Source: Armatimonadota bacterium
Lineage (GTDB): Bacteria; Armatimonadota; HRBIN16
Assembly (NCBI GenBank): GCA_026003195.1
Contig: BPGU01000001.1
Coordinates: 1,101,398 to 1,165,397 of the forward strand
DNA: 64,000 nt
Direction: 5' to 3'
Shown here piece by piece: positions 18,086 to 26,443 of this stretch. Positions within the stretch are counted from its first letter, which is position 1; each line of letters starts with the position of its first letter. Position numbers and translations under genes: made by a program. The notes beneath the pieces were generated by a model. The model was not told the origin of the DNA. It worked only from the letters and a program-made list of their open reading frames with translations, and searched no databases.

Positions 18086-18256
18086 ATGTGGGCTTTCTTT
18101 GCCTATCTTATCGCGGCAACCGCGTTCTACACGATACTGGTCATGATTGCACAGCCTGACCCTTATGATTCAGAGGCATGGGAAATGCCGGAGAATGCGG
18201 AGTGGCCTGCTGCAGATGAGGAGGAAGAGGTGACCACTTACCGCAAAGCAGCTTAG
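18086..18256 (+). CDS. Small single-helix membrane protein with acidic tail
   Basis: A 56-residue frame: a hydrophobic helix (FFAYLIAATAFYTILVMIA) after a two-residue N-terminus, then an acidic cytoplasmic or periplasmic tail (DSEAW, ADEEEEVT) ending TYRKAA. GAGGTG lies eight bases before the ATG. It is divergent from the bd-like operon and its last four bases overlap the convergent MFS gene. Its size and single helix recall accessory subunits of respiratory complexes, but orientation does not place it in that operon. No family is recognised. A short frame of this kind could be fortuitous, though the RBS and composition argue for a real gene. Confidence 0.5.
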   Translation: MWAFFAYLIAATAFYTILVMIAQPDPYDSEAWEMPENAEWPAADEEEEVTTYRKAA

Positions 18257-19503
18257 ATGCCTCGTCTCCGATAGGCACGGAGCGAGGCTGCCTGCATGTA
18301 CGCTCCCAGCAGCATCAGAGACAGGCATACCAGAAAACTGGCATGGAAGCCGAGCACATGCAGGATAGGCACCGCGACAAAGGGTGCGACCGTACCGCGT
18401 ATACCCAGCAGCATACTGTGCAAAGCCTGGTATTGTGCCTCCTTGCCCTCCTCGGAAAGGGTGAGGATAACGTTGAGATAAGCCAGTTCGATACCTGCTC
18501 CCGCAACGCCTTGTGCTATCGCCGCCGGTATGAGATGCCACCACGCGCCCGAGAAGAAATAGACGATCGGTATCAGGCACTGGATAAGGATGTTTACCAG
18601 CGCAGTCCAGAGTGCACCGTGTCGGTCCATGAAGTATCCCCAGTAGACGAAGGCGATGATGGAGCAGATCGAGGAGGCATTAGTAAGCGTTGCTACCTGT
18701 ATGTTGGTCACTTGCAGACGGTCTACCTGATACAGGGGATAAATAGTAAAAGCCACCAGGTTTCCGAAGCCATAGGTCATCACAGAGGCTGCAAACCAGC
18801 GGAATCCGTGGTTATGCTGCAGAATAGCGACGGTCTCCAACAAGAAGCCGAGAGCAGAAAGATGCTTTTGCGAAGGTGCTGGTGCAGAAGACTCCCTTAC
18901 CGGAACGCGGCTGAAACACCACGCTCCTGCAATCCCAATAGCTGCCGCAACGGAGAAAATCCACTTGAAGGGTATACCCGAGTCTAACAGATGCCCCACA
19001 AAGAGAGACACGATGAGCATCGCGCTGTACGAGCCAACCCGTACTAGTCCCATTGCCCTGCCCCGCTCCTCGTCGGGGTAGATGTCTTTCATCAGCGCGG
19101 TGTACGCGGGGCCTGAGACGGAACCAATAATCTGTGCCAGTCCTATCAGCAACACAAAATGCCACGCTTGGGTCACCAGAAACATCCCAAAGAACAGAGC
19201 GCGGGCAAACGTCCAGGAGTATACACAGAAGGGTATTTTAGACCTGCCCACCATCTGCCGTGCCCAGAGAGGAGCAAGCAGACTGCCGATAAAAGGGGCA
19301 GCAGTGAGCAGGCTGATTTCGAGGCGGCTGGCTTGCAGGTCAGCCCGAGCGATACGCATCACGAAGGGGAAAATCGCCCCCACGTAAATACCGCTAAGCA
19401 GGCCTGCCAGCGCATCCCATCGGTAGGCAGGGATCACCTGCGGGGAAAGCACTCGCCCGACGAGCCTTTCGCTGTTTACCTTTTCAGCCAGTCGTGACAG
19501 CAT
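18253..19503 (-). CDS. Major facilitator superfamily transporter
   Basis: 416 residues with about 12 membrane helices and a central cytoplasmic loop (SSAPAPSQKHLSALG). The helix 2-3 loop has APLWARQMVGRSK, in place of the GxLaDrxGrr signature, and DIYPDEERGRAMGLVRVG resembles the helix 4-5 region of multidrug-type MFS proteins. The substrate is unknown. The ATG at 19503 is chosen because an extended -10 lies ten bases upstream, which would give a nearly leaderless mRNA; ATG codons at 19542 and 19575 remain possible. It stands as a single gene. Confidence 0.8.
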   Translation of the reverse strand: MLSRLAEKVNSERLVGRVLSPQVIPAYRWDALAGLLSGIYVGAIFPFVMRIARADLQASRLEISLLTAAPFIGSLLAPLWARQMVGRSKIPFCVYSWTFARALFFGMFLVTQAWHFVLLIGLAQIIGSVSGPAYTALMKDIYPDEERGRAMGLVRVGSYSAMLIVSLFVGHLLDSGIPFKWIFSVAAAIGIAGAWCFSRVPVRESSAPAPSQKHLSALGFLLETVAILQHNHGFRWFAASVMTYGFGNLVAFTIYPLYQVDRLQVTNIQVATLTNASSICSIIAFVYWGYFMDRHGALWTALVNILIQCLIPIVYFFSGAWWHLIPAAIAQGVAGAGIELAYLNVILTLSEEGKEAQYQALHSMLLGIRGTVAPFVAVPILHVLGFHASFLVCLSLMLLGAYMQAASLRAYRRRGI

Positions 19504-19512
19504 CTCGGTTTC

Positions 19513-19521
19513 ATTATAACA
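19513..19521 (-). promoter_or_regulatory. Extended -10 promoter of the MFS gene
   Basis: TGTTATAAT on the minus strand is a full extended -10 element (TATAAT at 19513-19518) with no good -35. Transcription would start about at the chosen ATG. Confidence 0.45.
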
Positions 19522-19536
19522 TGAAGAGGGTGTATC

Positions 19537-19565
19537 TTGCATTTCGTCTGCGGAGGTATTATAAT
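19537..19565 (+). promoter_or_regulatory. Promoter of the DUF433 gene
   Basis: TTGCAT (19537-19542), 17-base spacer, TATAAT (19560-19565), 43 bases ahead of the start codon. It lies back to back with the MFS promoter. Confidence 0.7.
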
Positions 19566-19608
19566 CAAGGCACACTAATATCCTTTACAAAGGAAAGGCA
19601 TTACCGCA

Positions 19609-19842
19609 ATGGACTGGAGAGCATATATTCATTCTGACCCGAAAATTTTGCGGGGCAAGCCGGTTGTTAAGGGACCCCGCTTGTCGGTAGATTTCCTACT
19701 TGGTCTCTGCGCAGCGGGATGGAGCGAGGAGATGGTGCTGCGCAACTATCCAACCCGGACTCCAGAAGCGATCAGGGCGGTTTTCGCCTTTGCTCAAGAA
19801 TACACCCGAGAAGCGAAGGCCTACGATGTGACGGCTGCATGA
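19609..19842 (+). CDS. DUF433 family protein (VapB-like antitoxin type)
   Basis: 77 residues with the DUF433 pattern: ILRGKPVVKGPRLSVDFLL, then GWSEEMVLRNYPTRTPEAIRAVFAFA. The family folds as a winged helix-turn-helix and is often paired with a DUF5615 PIN-like toxin. No such partner follows: the next gene is flagellar, so this copy is an orphan or acts on a distant partner. It has its own promoter; the RBS (AAAGGA) is weak and rather distant. Confidence 0.85.
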   Translation: MDWRAYIHSDPKILRGKPVVKGPRLSVDFLLGLCAAGWSEEMVLRNYPTRTPEAIRAVFAFAQEYTREAKAYDVTAA

Positions 19843-19880
19843 TGAAATTCATTCATTAAAACACCTCTCGCGTCACCCCG

Positions 19881-19908
19881 TAAAGAACCCTGTTCCTCTA
19901 TCCGATAA
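19881..19908 (+). promoter_or_regulatory. Sigma-28 (FliA/SigD)-like promoter of the flagellar operon
   Basis: TAAA (19881-19884) and TCCGATAA (19901-19908) are 16 bases apart. The flagellar sigma consensus is TAAA, ~15 bases, GCCGATAA. The site is 53 bases upstream of flgF. It suggests that this rod/hook-junction operon is a late flagellar operon or has dual control. Confidence 0.6.
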
Positions 19909-19961
19909 TCCATACCGGTATCTCACACAGCACTTGAGATTTACAGGTGGAGCAAGGCTGT

Positions 19962-20696
19962 ATGTTACGCGGACTGCATATCGCAGCATCGGGAATGCTG
20001 GCGCAACAGGTGCGACATGAAACCATCGCCAACAACCTCGCCAACGCCGATACTACCGGCTATAAGGCAGACGAGGTAGCGTTTCGCACCGTTCTGGACA
20101 GAACAATCTGGCGCCATCGCGACCCGCCAAAAGGCGCACCGGCACCTCAGGTAGGCATGCTGTCCTTTGGTGCTGAGGTAGACGAGGTAGTTACCGACCT
20201 GCGCCCGGCACCTGTTGCCCTCACCGGACGTCCGCTGGATGTCGCCATCGATGGGGATGGGTTTTTCGTGGTGAACACGCCTCAGGGCGAGCGATACACC
20301 CGCGACGGCGCGTTTCGGCAGGCAGCGGACGGCACACTGGTGACCGCTGATGGGATGCCGGTGCTAGGCATGCGTGGCGAGATTCGCAGTGCGACCATCC
20401 CCCTGAGCATCGCACCGAACGGTGACGTGCTGGCAAAGGGGCAAGTGGTAGACCGACTGCGTATCGTGCAGCTGCGTAACGCATCGAAAGAGGGCGCCAA
20501 CCGCTTTACGGGCAACGCACTGCCTCTGCAGCAGTTCAACCTGCAGGTGGGCGCGCTGGAACGCTCTAACGTGTCCGTGGTGCAGGCGATGGTGGACATG
20601 ATCGTGGCGATGCGAGCGTACGAAGCGTCCCACCGGGCGGTTCTGGCGCATGATGAAACGCTGCAGAGAGCGGTGAACGATGTCGGTAAAGTGTAA
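19962..20696 (+). CDS. flgF: Flagellar basal-body rod protein FlgF
   Basis: 244 residues. The start at 19962 gives MLRGLHIAASGML, the normal rod-protein N-terminus, with AGGTGGAG as RBS; a GTG at 19947 is in frame but lacks support. The NNLANADTTGYKADE motif and the C-terminal NVSVVQAMVDMIVAMRAYEA helix are those of axial rod/hook proteins that pair as a coiled coil. The central domain is short, as in FlgF. It is secreted by the flagellar export apparatus to form the proximal rod. It comes first in the flgF-csrA operon and is separated from flgG by a 114-base gap with hairpins. Confidence 0.9.
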   Translation: MLRGLHIAASGMLAQQVRHETIANNLANADTTGYKADEVAFRTVLDRTIWRHRDPPKGAPAPQVGMLSFGAEVDEVVTDLRPAPVALTGRPLDVAIDGDGFFVVNTPQGERYTRDGAFRQAADGTLVTADGMPVLGMRGEIRSATIPLSIAPNGDVLAKGQVVDRLRIVQLRNASKEGANRFTGNALPLQQFNLQVGALERSNVSVVQAMVDMIVAMRAYEASHRAVLAHDETLQRAVNDVGKV

Positions 20697-20747
20697 CTTC
20701 AGCTTTTCGGCTGGACCGTGCGTGCGCCAGGCACGGAAGCCGATGAA

Positions 20748-20770
20748 CGCCCCTGACCGACCGAGGGGCG
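20748..20770 (+). other. Small hairpin in the flgF-flgG gap
   Basis: CGCCCCT and AGGGGCG form a seven-base stem with a nine-base loop. Other short inverted repeats precede it (CAGC/GCTG; CGTGC/GCACG). There is no U tract, so processing or mRNA stability is more likely than termination. Confidence 0.4.
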
Positions 20771-20810
20771 CAAGAGATAACCGGAATATGCAGAGGAGGT
20801 GTACGTCAAG

Positions 20811-21599
20811 ATGATGCGGGCGCTTTTCACATCGGCGACCGGCATGGCAGCACAGCAACTGCATCTGGACGTTATCGCCAACAACCTGGCAAACGTCAAC
20901 ACCGTCGGTTTCAAGCGCAGTCGCGCTGATTTTCAAGACTTACTGTATCAGACGCTGCGTCCGGCTGGCACGACCGCTGCGCGGGGAGCGCAGGTTCCTA
21001 CCGGACTGAACGTCGGGTTGGGCGTACGTCCCGTTTCCACCGCTACCATCTTCACGACGGGCACGCTCCAGAAAACCGACAACCCCACCGACATGGCGAT
21101 AGAGGGCGACGGCTTCTTCAAGGTGCTTCTGCCCGACGGTACGGTGGCGTACACCCGTGATGGCGCGTTCAAACTGGACGTGCAGGGAAGGCTCGTCACT
21201 TCCGACGGCTACCCACTGGAGCCCGAAATCATCATCCCGCAGGATGCGCAGACCATCACCGTCGGCAAGGACGGTACGGTGTCGGTGCTGCGGGCAGGAC
21301 AAACCACACCCGACGAAGTGGGGCAGATCCAGCTGGCGCGTTTTGTGAACCCCAGTGGTCTACAGCACTTGGGACAGAACCTCTATAGACCGACCGCCGC
21401 CTCCGGCGACCCTGTAGAGGGCGCACCCGGCGAGCAAGGCTTCGGCACGGTTGCCCAGAACATGCTGGAGATGTCCAACGTGCAGATCGTGGACGAGATG
21501 GTGGCGATGATTATCGCACAGCGCGCCTACGAAATCAGCGCCAAAGCTATCCAGACGTCCGATGAGATGTTGAATATCGCCAACAATCTGCGGCGATAG
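20811..21599 (+). CDS. flgG: Flagellar distal rod protein FlgG
   Basis: 262 residues from the ATG at 20811, with AGGAGGTG ten bases upstream; the GTG at 20799 overlaps this RBS and is rejected. It has [40 protein letters not shown], the FlgG-specific [12 protein letters not shown] segment and the C-terminal [22 protein letters not shown] helix. It forms the straight distal rod that passes through the P- and L-rings encoded just downstream. The length is the family norm. Confidence 0.95.
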   Translation: MMRALFTSATGMAAQQLHLDVIANNLANVNTVGFKRSRADFQDLLYQTLRPAGTTAARGAQVPTGLNVGLGVRPVSTATIFTTGTLQKTDNPTDMAIEGDGFFKVLLPDGTVAYTRDGAFKLDVQGRLVTSDGYPLEPEIIIPQDAQTITVGKDGTVSVLRAGQTTPDEVGQIQLARFVNPSGLQHLGQNLYRPTAASGDPVEGAPGEQGFGTVAQNMLEMSNVQIVDEMVAMIIAQRAYEISAKAIQTSDEMLNIANNLRR

Positions 21600-21611
21600 A
21601 GGTGACCAGCC

Positions 21612-22565
21612 ATGAGAGCGCTCATCCCTATTCTCATCCTTGTGCTGGCAGCGGGAGCATGGGGCTTTCAGCAACCGCGCATCGTAGTGCGTGAACAGAG
21701 CGCCGTGAAAAACGTCCAGTTTACTCTGGGTGATGTGGCAATTTTCAGCGGTGTGGACGCTCAGACACAAGCACGACTGGCGGCGGTGGTGTTGGGAACC
21801 TCTCCCCTGCCCGGACTGGAGCGCACCATCACACCGGAGCAGATTCTCACCCGTCTGCGCCAGCACGGGCTCCGCCCGGAGGCTTTCGAGATAGTTACTC
21901 CGGCAAAGATTGTGGTGCGGCGAGAGGCACATCTCTTTCGAGCGCAACAGGCAGTAGAAGCGGCTGTTCAGAAGCTGCGTGAAGTGATGCAGATAGGCGA
22001 AGACGCTCAGGCTGTTTGCGATGCGCCTCTTCGTGACCTCTTGCTGCCCAACAGCAACGTGCAGGTCTCGGCAGGCGAACCCCGTGCGCTGGGAGCGGGC
22101 TTGTATCTGGTTCCGGTACAGGTAACGTGCGATGGAACTCCGCCTATCACGCTCAACGTACGTCTGCGCGTGAGCCGTTGGCGCGAGGTACTGGTTGCTC
22201 GCAGGGCGATATGCACCGGTGAAGTGATAGACAATGACAAGGTGACAATCCAGCGGCTTGCCCTCGAGACAGAGGACACCGACCTGATCACTGATCCTGT
22301 AGAGGCATTGGGCAAAGTCGCTCGTCGCCCGGTTGCGATGGGGCAGCCAGTGAAGCGTTCGGCAATAGACGAGCCTGCCGTCATACGGCGCGGGCAGAAT
22401 GTGAAACTGCTGGTTCTGCTCAACGGAGCACTGATAGAAACAGACGCAGTTGCCCTGCAAGATGGGAAAGCAGGTGCGCGCATCCGTGTGCAGGTCACAG
22501 ACACGCGCAAAACCCTGCTGGCTACTGTGGCGGATGCAGAGACAGTCACGGTGGACGTGCCATAA
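21612..22565 (+). CDS. flgA: Flagellar P-ring assembly chaperone FlgA
   Basis: 317 residues with a signal peptide (ILILVLAAGAWG) and a C-terminal SAF-type domain: VARRAICTGEVIDNDKVTIQ, LGKVARRPVAMGQPV and a ...VLLNGALIETDAVALQDG segment typical of FlgA. The protein helps FlgI assemble into the P-ring in the periplasm. GAGGTGA precedes the ATG. It sits between flgG and flgH, 12 bases after flgG, which is the usual place in diderms outside the Enterobacteria. Confidence 0.9.
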   Translation: MRALIPILILVLAAGAWGFQQPRIVVREQSAVKNVQFTLGDVAIFSGVDAQTQARLAAVVLGTSPLPGLERTITPEQILTRLRQHGLRPEAFEIVTPAKIVVRREAHLFRAQQAVEAAVQKLREVMQIGEDAQAVCDAPLRDLLLPNSNVQVSAGEPRALGAGLYLVPVQVTCDGTPPITLNVRLRVSRWREVLVARRAICTGEVIDNDKVTIQRLALETEDTDLITDPVEALGKVARRPVAMGQPVKRSAIDEPAVIRRGQNVKLLVLLNGALIETDAVALQDGKAGARIRVQVTDTRKTLLATVADAETVTVDVP

Positions 22566-22581
22566 GATGGGAGGAAATACC

Positions 22582-23151
22582 ATGCGGGTTTTCGGGATAG
22601 CATTACTCAGTATGTTGCTTTGCGGGTACGCCATCGCGGACTCGTTGTGGAAGGATAGTAACCGCAGCCTGTATGCGGACCGCAAAGCATTGAAAGAGGG
22701 CGACGTGTTGACGGTGCTGATTTACGAGAGCACCACGGCCTCTAGCCGCGCAGACACCAAAACCAGCAAGAGCGACTCGGCATCCACCAAGCCGGGCGTG
22801 GGACCATTACTGAGCCTGCTGCCCGAATGGTCGGTCAGTGGCAAGACGGGTTCGCAGGCTTCGGGCACCACCACTCGCAGCGGTACGCTGGTAGGCAAAA
22901 TCAGCGTGGTCGTGAAGGAGGTGCTTCCCAACGGCAACCTGAAGGTGGAAGGCACACGTACCGTGGGCGTCAACGGCGAGAAGGAAAAGATTGTGCTTAC
23001 GGGCATCGTGCGCCCAGAGGACGTGTCGGCGGAGAACACCGTTGCTTCTACTGCCATTGCACAGGCGGAGATTCACTATGAGGGCAAAGGACCCGTCGGT
23101 AGTAAACAGCGGGAAGGATTGCTGACTAAGCTGCTCAAGTGGCTGTTCTAA
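22582..23151 (+). CDS. flgH: Flagellar L-ring protein FlgH
   Basis: 189 residues from ATG 22582 with GGGAGGAA as RBS; a longer open frame upstream overlaps flgA and is not used. Motifs are SLWKDSNRSLYADRKALKEGD, TVLIYESTTASSRADT, GNLKVEGTRTVGVNGEKE and GIVRPEDVSAENTVAST. FlgH forms the outer-membrane ring around the rod, which is evidence for a diderm envelope. It is shorter than Proteobacterial FlgH (~230) and no standard lipobox is clear: Cys14 in MLLCG is not preceded by the usual small residue. Membrane attachment may therefore differ. Confidence 0.93.
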   Translation: MRVFGIALLSMLLCGYAIADSLWKDSNRSLYADRKALKEGDVLTVLIYESTTASSRADTKTSKSDSASTKPGVGPLLSLLPEWSVSGKTGSQASGTTTRSGTLVGKISVVVKEVLPNGNLKVEGTRTVGVNGEKEKIVLTGIVRPEDVSAENTVASTAIAQAEIHYEGKGPVGSKQREGLLTKLLKWLF

Positions 23152-23163
23152 TGAGGTGAAGCG

Positions 23164-24264
23164 ATGAAACCCATCGGCAACATCCTGATATGGCTCTCGA
23201 CCTGCGCTGTGCTCGCATCGGCGACGCCCGATGTGCGCCTCAAGGACATCGCTCAGGTGTACGGGGCGCGTGGTAACCAGCTGATTGGCTACGGGCTGGT
23301 GGTAGGACTGGAGGGTACGGGCGACAGCAAAGGCACCCTGTTTACCACTCAATCGGTAGCGAACATGCTGCAGCGTTTCGGTATCAGCGTGCCCGCTGGA
23401 CAGATGAAAGTGAAGAACATCGCCGCAGTGATAGTCACCGCCGACCTGCCCCCGTTCGCGAAGGAGGGAAGCCGAATCGATGTCATTGTCTCCTCCATCG
23501 GCGATGCTCGCTCATTGCAAGGCGGCACGCTACTGCAAACCCCGCTGATGGGGGCAGATGGCAACGTATACGCGGTGGCTCAGGGCCCGATTTCGGTGGG
23601 GGGCTTCGGTGCGTCGTCGGGTGGCTCTTCTCAGCAAAAGAACCACCTGACCGTTGGACGCATACCGGCGGGAGCGATTGTCGAGCGCGAAGTGCCTGCC
23701 AGCGTGGTCAAGGACAACAGCGTGCTGATTACGCTGAACACGCCCGATTTCACTACCGCTGCCCGCGTGGCATCCGCCATCCGGCAAAAGTTTCCGCAGA
23801 CCCTGCCCCGTGCGCTGGATGCCTCTACCGTGAGGGTAGATCTGAGCGGCGAGGACCGGGAGGACGTGGTGACCCTCATTGCTTCTCTGCAGGAGGTAAC
23901 CGTACAGCCGGATGTTCCTGCGCGGGTGGTGATTAACGAACGCACGGGCACGGTGGTGTTGGGGGGCAACGTCACACTCAGTCCGGCAGCGGTCGCTCAC
24001 GGCAACCTGACAGTGCGCATCGAAGCCAAACCGCAGGTGTCCCAGCCTGCTCCCCTATCAGGCGGTACCACGGCGATCACTACCCGTCGCGACGTAAAGG
24101 TGACCGAGCAGGCGGAGCGTTTGACCGCTCTCCCCGAAGCGGTAACGGTAGACCAGCTGGTCAAGGCGTTGAATACGCTGGGGGTGAGCCCGCGCGACTT
24201 GATGTCCATCCTGCAGGCACTCAGGGCAGCGGGGGCACTCCACGCGGAGGTGGAGGTGCAGTGA
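23164..24264 (+). CDS. flgI: Flagellar P-ring protein FlgI
   Basis: 366 residues with a signal peptide. Diagnostic motifs are VRLKDIAQVYGARGNQLIGY, GLVVGLEGTGDSKG, SVANMLQRFGI, KNIAAVIVTADLPPFAKEG and RIDVIVSSIGDARSLQGG. It forms the periplasmic ring in the peptidoglycan layer around the distal rod. GAGGTGAAGCG precedes the start. The stop overlaps the next gene start (TGATG), so translation of the rod-binding protein is coupled. Confidence 0.96.
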   Translation: MKPIGNILIWLSTCAVLASATPDVRLKDIAQVYGARGNQLIGYGLVVGLEGTGDSKGTLFTTQSVANMLQRFGISVPAGQMKVKNIAAVIVTADLPPFAKEGSRIDVIVSSIGDARSLQGGTLLQTPLMGADGNVYAVAQGPISVGGFGASSGGSSQQKNHLTVGRIPAGAIVEREVPASVVKDNSVLITLNTPDFTTAARVASAIRQKFPQTLPRALDASTVRVDLSGEDREDVVTLIASLQEVTVQPDVPARVVINERTGTVVLGGNVTLSPAAVAHGNLTVRIEAKPQVSQPAPLSGGTTAITTRRDVKVTEQAERLTALPEAVTVDQLVKALNTLGVSPRDLMSILQALRAAGALHAEVEVQ

Positions 24265-24563
24265 TGCGGGTACAGTCAGTCGGGGAAAGAGAATCTCCAC
24301 AATGGCGTCTGCGTGAAGCGACACGCCAGATGGAGGCACAGTTTCTGCACCAGCTGTTGCGTGCGATGCGTCGTGCCCTCCCTACCACGCAGTCCAGCTA
24401 CACCACGCAGATGTATACCGACATGATGGACGAGGCACTGGCACAACAGCTGGCGCAAAGCGACCAGTTTGGTTTGGGGAGACTGCTCTACGAGAAACTC
24501 AGTCCGTACGCACAGGCAACGGAGAGGACGTCGGGAGGTGGCGACAATGAACACACGCGATGA
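24264..24563 (+). CDS. flgJ: Rod-binding protein (FlgJ N-terminal domain type)
   Basis: 99 residues, ATG overlapping the flgI stop by one base; GTG at 24261 is a possible alternative. It matches the FlgJ rod-capping domain: ATRQMEAQFLHQLLRAMRRA, YTTQMYTDMMDEALAQQLAQ, FGLGRLLYEKL. The muramidase domain found in gamma-proteobacterial FlgJ is absent, as in many other phyla, so a separate lytic enzyme must open the wall. It overlaps flgN by 17 bases. Confidence 0.88.
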   Translation: MRVQSVGERESPQWRLREATRQMEAQFLHQLLRAMRRALPTTQSSYTTQMYTDMMDEALAQQLAQSDQFGLGRLLYEKLSPYAQATERTSGGGDNEHTR

Positions 24564-25047
24564 AAGTCTGTGGCGCGAACTGATATCCAACCTGCGAGAA
24601 CAACGCAGACACATCCACACACTGATTGGTCTGGCGCGTGAGCAGACACACGTTCTCGCGGAAGCGAACGTGGAAAGACTGGCGGAGATCACCCAGGAAC
24701 AGGCTGCTCATCTGGACGAGATAGACGCACTGGAACACCAGCGCAGGGAGATTATCCGTCGTGCTGGCGAGGCTCTGGGACTGCACGCGCAGCCTCCCAC
24801 GCTCTCGGACTGCGCCTGCCTCGCACCCGAAAACGTAGCGCGCACGCTGAAATGGTTGCAACGCGAGCTGCTTCAGGATATTCGCCAATTGCAGACGCTC
24901 AACGAGCGCAACCGCACACTGGTGCACCATGCCGCGGAAACGGTGAATACCTGGCTAGCGCTGGTAGTGAACGCGGCCCACAATCATACCAGCTATCACC
25001 CGCAGACTACCGCAGGCGCGGCGGTGCTACTAGACACGGAGGTATGA
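24547..25047 (+). CDS. flgN: FlgN-type flagellar export chaperone
   Basis: 166 residues, almost wholly helical, from ATG 24547 with GGGAGGTGG as RBS inside flgJ. It has the FlgN pattern of two long helices (LISNLREQRRHIHTLIGLA; ITQEQAAHLDEIDALEHQRR) and a C-terminal part with NERNRTLVHHAAETVNTWL. FlgN binds FlgK and FlgL in the cytoplasm before export, and those genes follow directly. Two cysteines (DCACL) in the middle are unusual. No flgM anti-sigma gene is beside it, unlike the common flgM-flgN-flgK order. Confidence 0.85.
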   Translation: MNTRDESLWRELISNLREQRRHIHTLIGLAREQTHVLAEANVERLAEITQEQAAHLDEIDALEHQRREIIRRAGEALGLHAQPPTLSDCACLAPENVARTLKWLQRELLQDIRQLQTLNERNRTLVHHAAETVNTWLALVVNAAHNHTSYHPQTTAGAAVLLDTEV

Positions 25048-25048
25048 G

Positions 25049-26422
25049 ATGCCCTGGACGTTCTTCGGGATAGAGCTGGCATCACGCGCTCTGCAATCGA
25101 TGCAGATGGCGATGAACACTACGGGTCACAACCTGGCGAACATCAACACGCCCGGCTACTCGCGCCAGAGGGTGAACCTGGCTACGACCGAACCTCAGGT
25201 GCTGGAGGGCGTCAGAACGCTCTTTATGGGCAGTGGGGTGCGCGTGGAGAGCATCCAGCGCATCCGGGATATGTTTCTCGATGGGCGAGTAGCCAGTACC
25301 AGCAGCCAGTACTATCGGCTGAACACATTGTACGAGCGCCTGACGCAAGTGGAAGATGTCTTCAGCGAGCCGACCGACGCCGGTCTATCACGCCAGATTG
25401 TTGGCTTCTTTAATGCCTTCCAAGAACTGTCTGCCAACCCAGAGAACGTCGGAGTACGCGCCAGCGTGTACCAAAAAGTGGATGGTATGGCACGCACTTT
25501 TCGGCAGCTGGCAGCACGTCTGGATGAAATCTTCGCGGAGATGGAACAGCGGGGGCAGGCGACGGTCAGCGAGATCAACTTCATCGCTCAGAGTATCGCC
25601 GACCTCAATGTGAAGATACGTTACAACAAGGCACTAGGCACAACACCCAATGACCTGCTGGATAAGCGGACGAACCTGATAGAGAAGCTTTCAGAATACG
25701 TTGAGGTTCGTGCGACGGAGATGCCCGACGGCACCGTGAGGCTCTCTCTCGGGGAGTTTGTGCTGGTGGAGGCGGAGCGTGCTCGCACTCTCCCCAGTGA
25801 GATGGATGTTGTCAACAAACTGCTCACCGATGGCGCAGACACACGGGCATACGTCAGCGGTGGAAGCGTACGCGGGCTGATGGACGCTATGGAATACATC
25901 CGCAACTATCGCGATAGGCTGGACAGACTGGCGCGTGAACTGGTGAACTCCGTCAACGCCATGCACCAGTCCGGCTATGGGCTGGACGGCAATACCGGTT
26001 ACCGCCTGCTGGAGGGTGAGGACGCGCTCAGCATTCGCGTAAGCGACGACGTTGCCGATATCAATCACATTGCGGCTGGAGTAACGCCTGCACCGGGTGA
26101 TGGCAATAAGGCGCTGGAGATAGCGCGATTGCGCCAGCAAACCCTCGCGAGCCTGGACAATAAGACCATCCCGGACTTCTATAGTGCACTGGTGGCGGAA
26201 CTGGGAGAACATACACGCGCCGCATCCACCGGACAGGAAAACCAGAAGATTATTCTGCAGAATCTGCAAGCCGAGCGGGAGTCGGTTTCTGGGGTCAACA
26301 TGGACGAGGAAATGTCTAACCTGTTGCGCTATCAGCGCAGCTATCAGGCGGCGGCTCAACTGGTAAGCATGATGGATGCTGCCATCGCCGACATGCTGGC
26401 TGCGTTTGTTGGACGCCGATAA
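25049..26422 (+). CDS. flgK: Flagellar hook-associated protein 1 FlgK
   Basis: 457 residues, starting one base after the flgN stop with GGAGGT as RBS. The N-terminus has FFGIELASRALQSMQMAMN, TTGHNLANINTPGYSRQRVN; the C-terminus has VSGVNMDEEMSNLLRYQRSY and AAQLVSMMDAAIADM. These terminal helices pair with neighbouring axial proteins. It forms the first hook-filament junction zone. It is shorter than E. coli FlgK (547) because the central domain is reduced. It is exported with FlgN. Confidence 0.95.
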   Translation: MPWTFFGIELASRALQSMQMAMNTTGHNLANINTPGYSRQRVNLATTEPQVLEGVRTLFMGSGVRVESIQRIRDMFLDGRVASTSSQYYRLNTLYERLTQVEDVFSEPTDAGLSRQIVGFFNAFQELSANPENVGVRASVYQKVDGMARTFRQLAARLDEIFAEMEQRGQATVSEINFIAQSIADLNVKIRYNKALGTTPNDLLDKRTNLIEKLSEYVEVRATEMPDGTVRLSLGEFVLVEAERARTLPSEMDVVNKLLTDGADTRAYVSGGSVRGLMDAMEYIRNYRDRLDRLARELVNSVNAMHQSGYGLDGNTGYRLLEGEDALSIRVSDDVADINHIAAGVTPAPGDGNKALEIARLRQQTLASLDNKTIPDFYSALVAELGEHTRAASTGQENQKIILQNLQAERESVSGVNMDEEMSNLLRYQRSYQAAAQLVSMMDAAIADMLAAFVGRR

Positions 26423-26443
26423 TGAGAGAGGGTGATGAACGCC

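Noticed and set aside
21360-22685. 441-codon minus-strand frame across flgG, flgA and flgH
   Set aside because: It spans three well-identified plus-strand flagellar genes; His/Arg/Leu-rich composition is typical of antisense frames.
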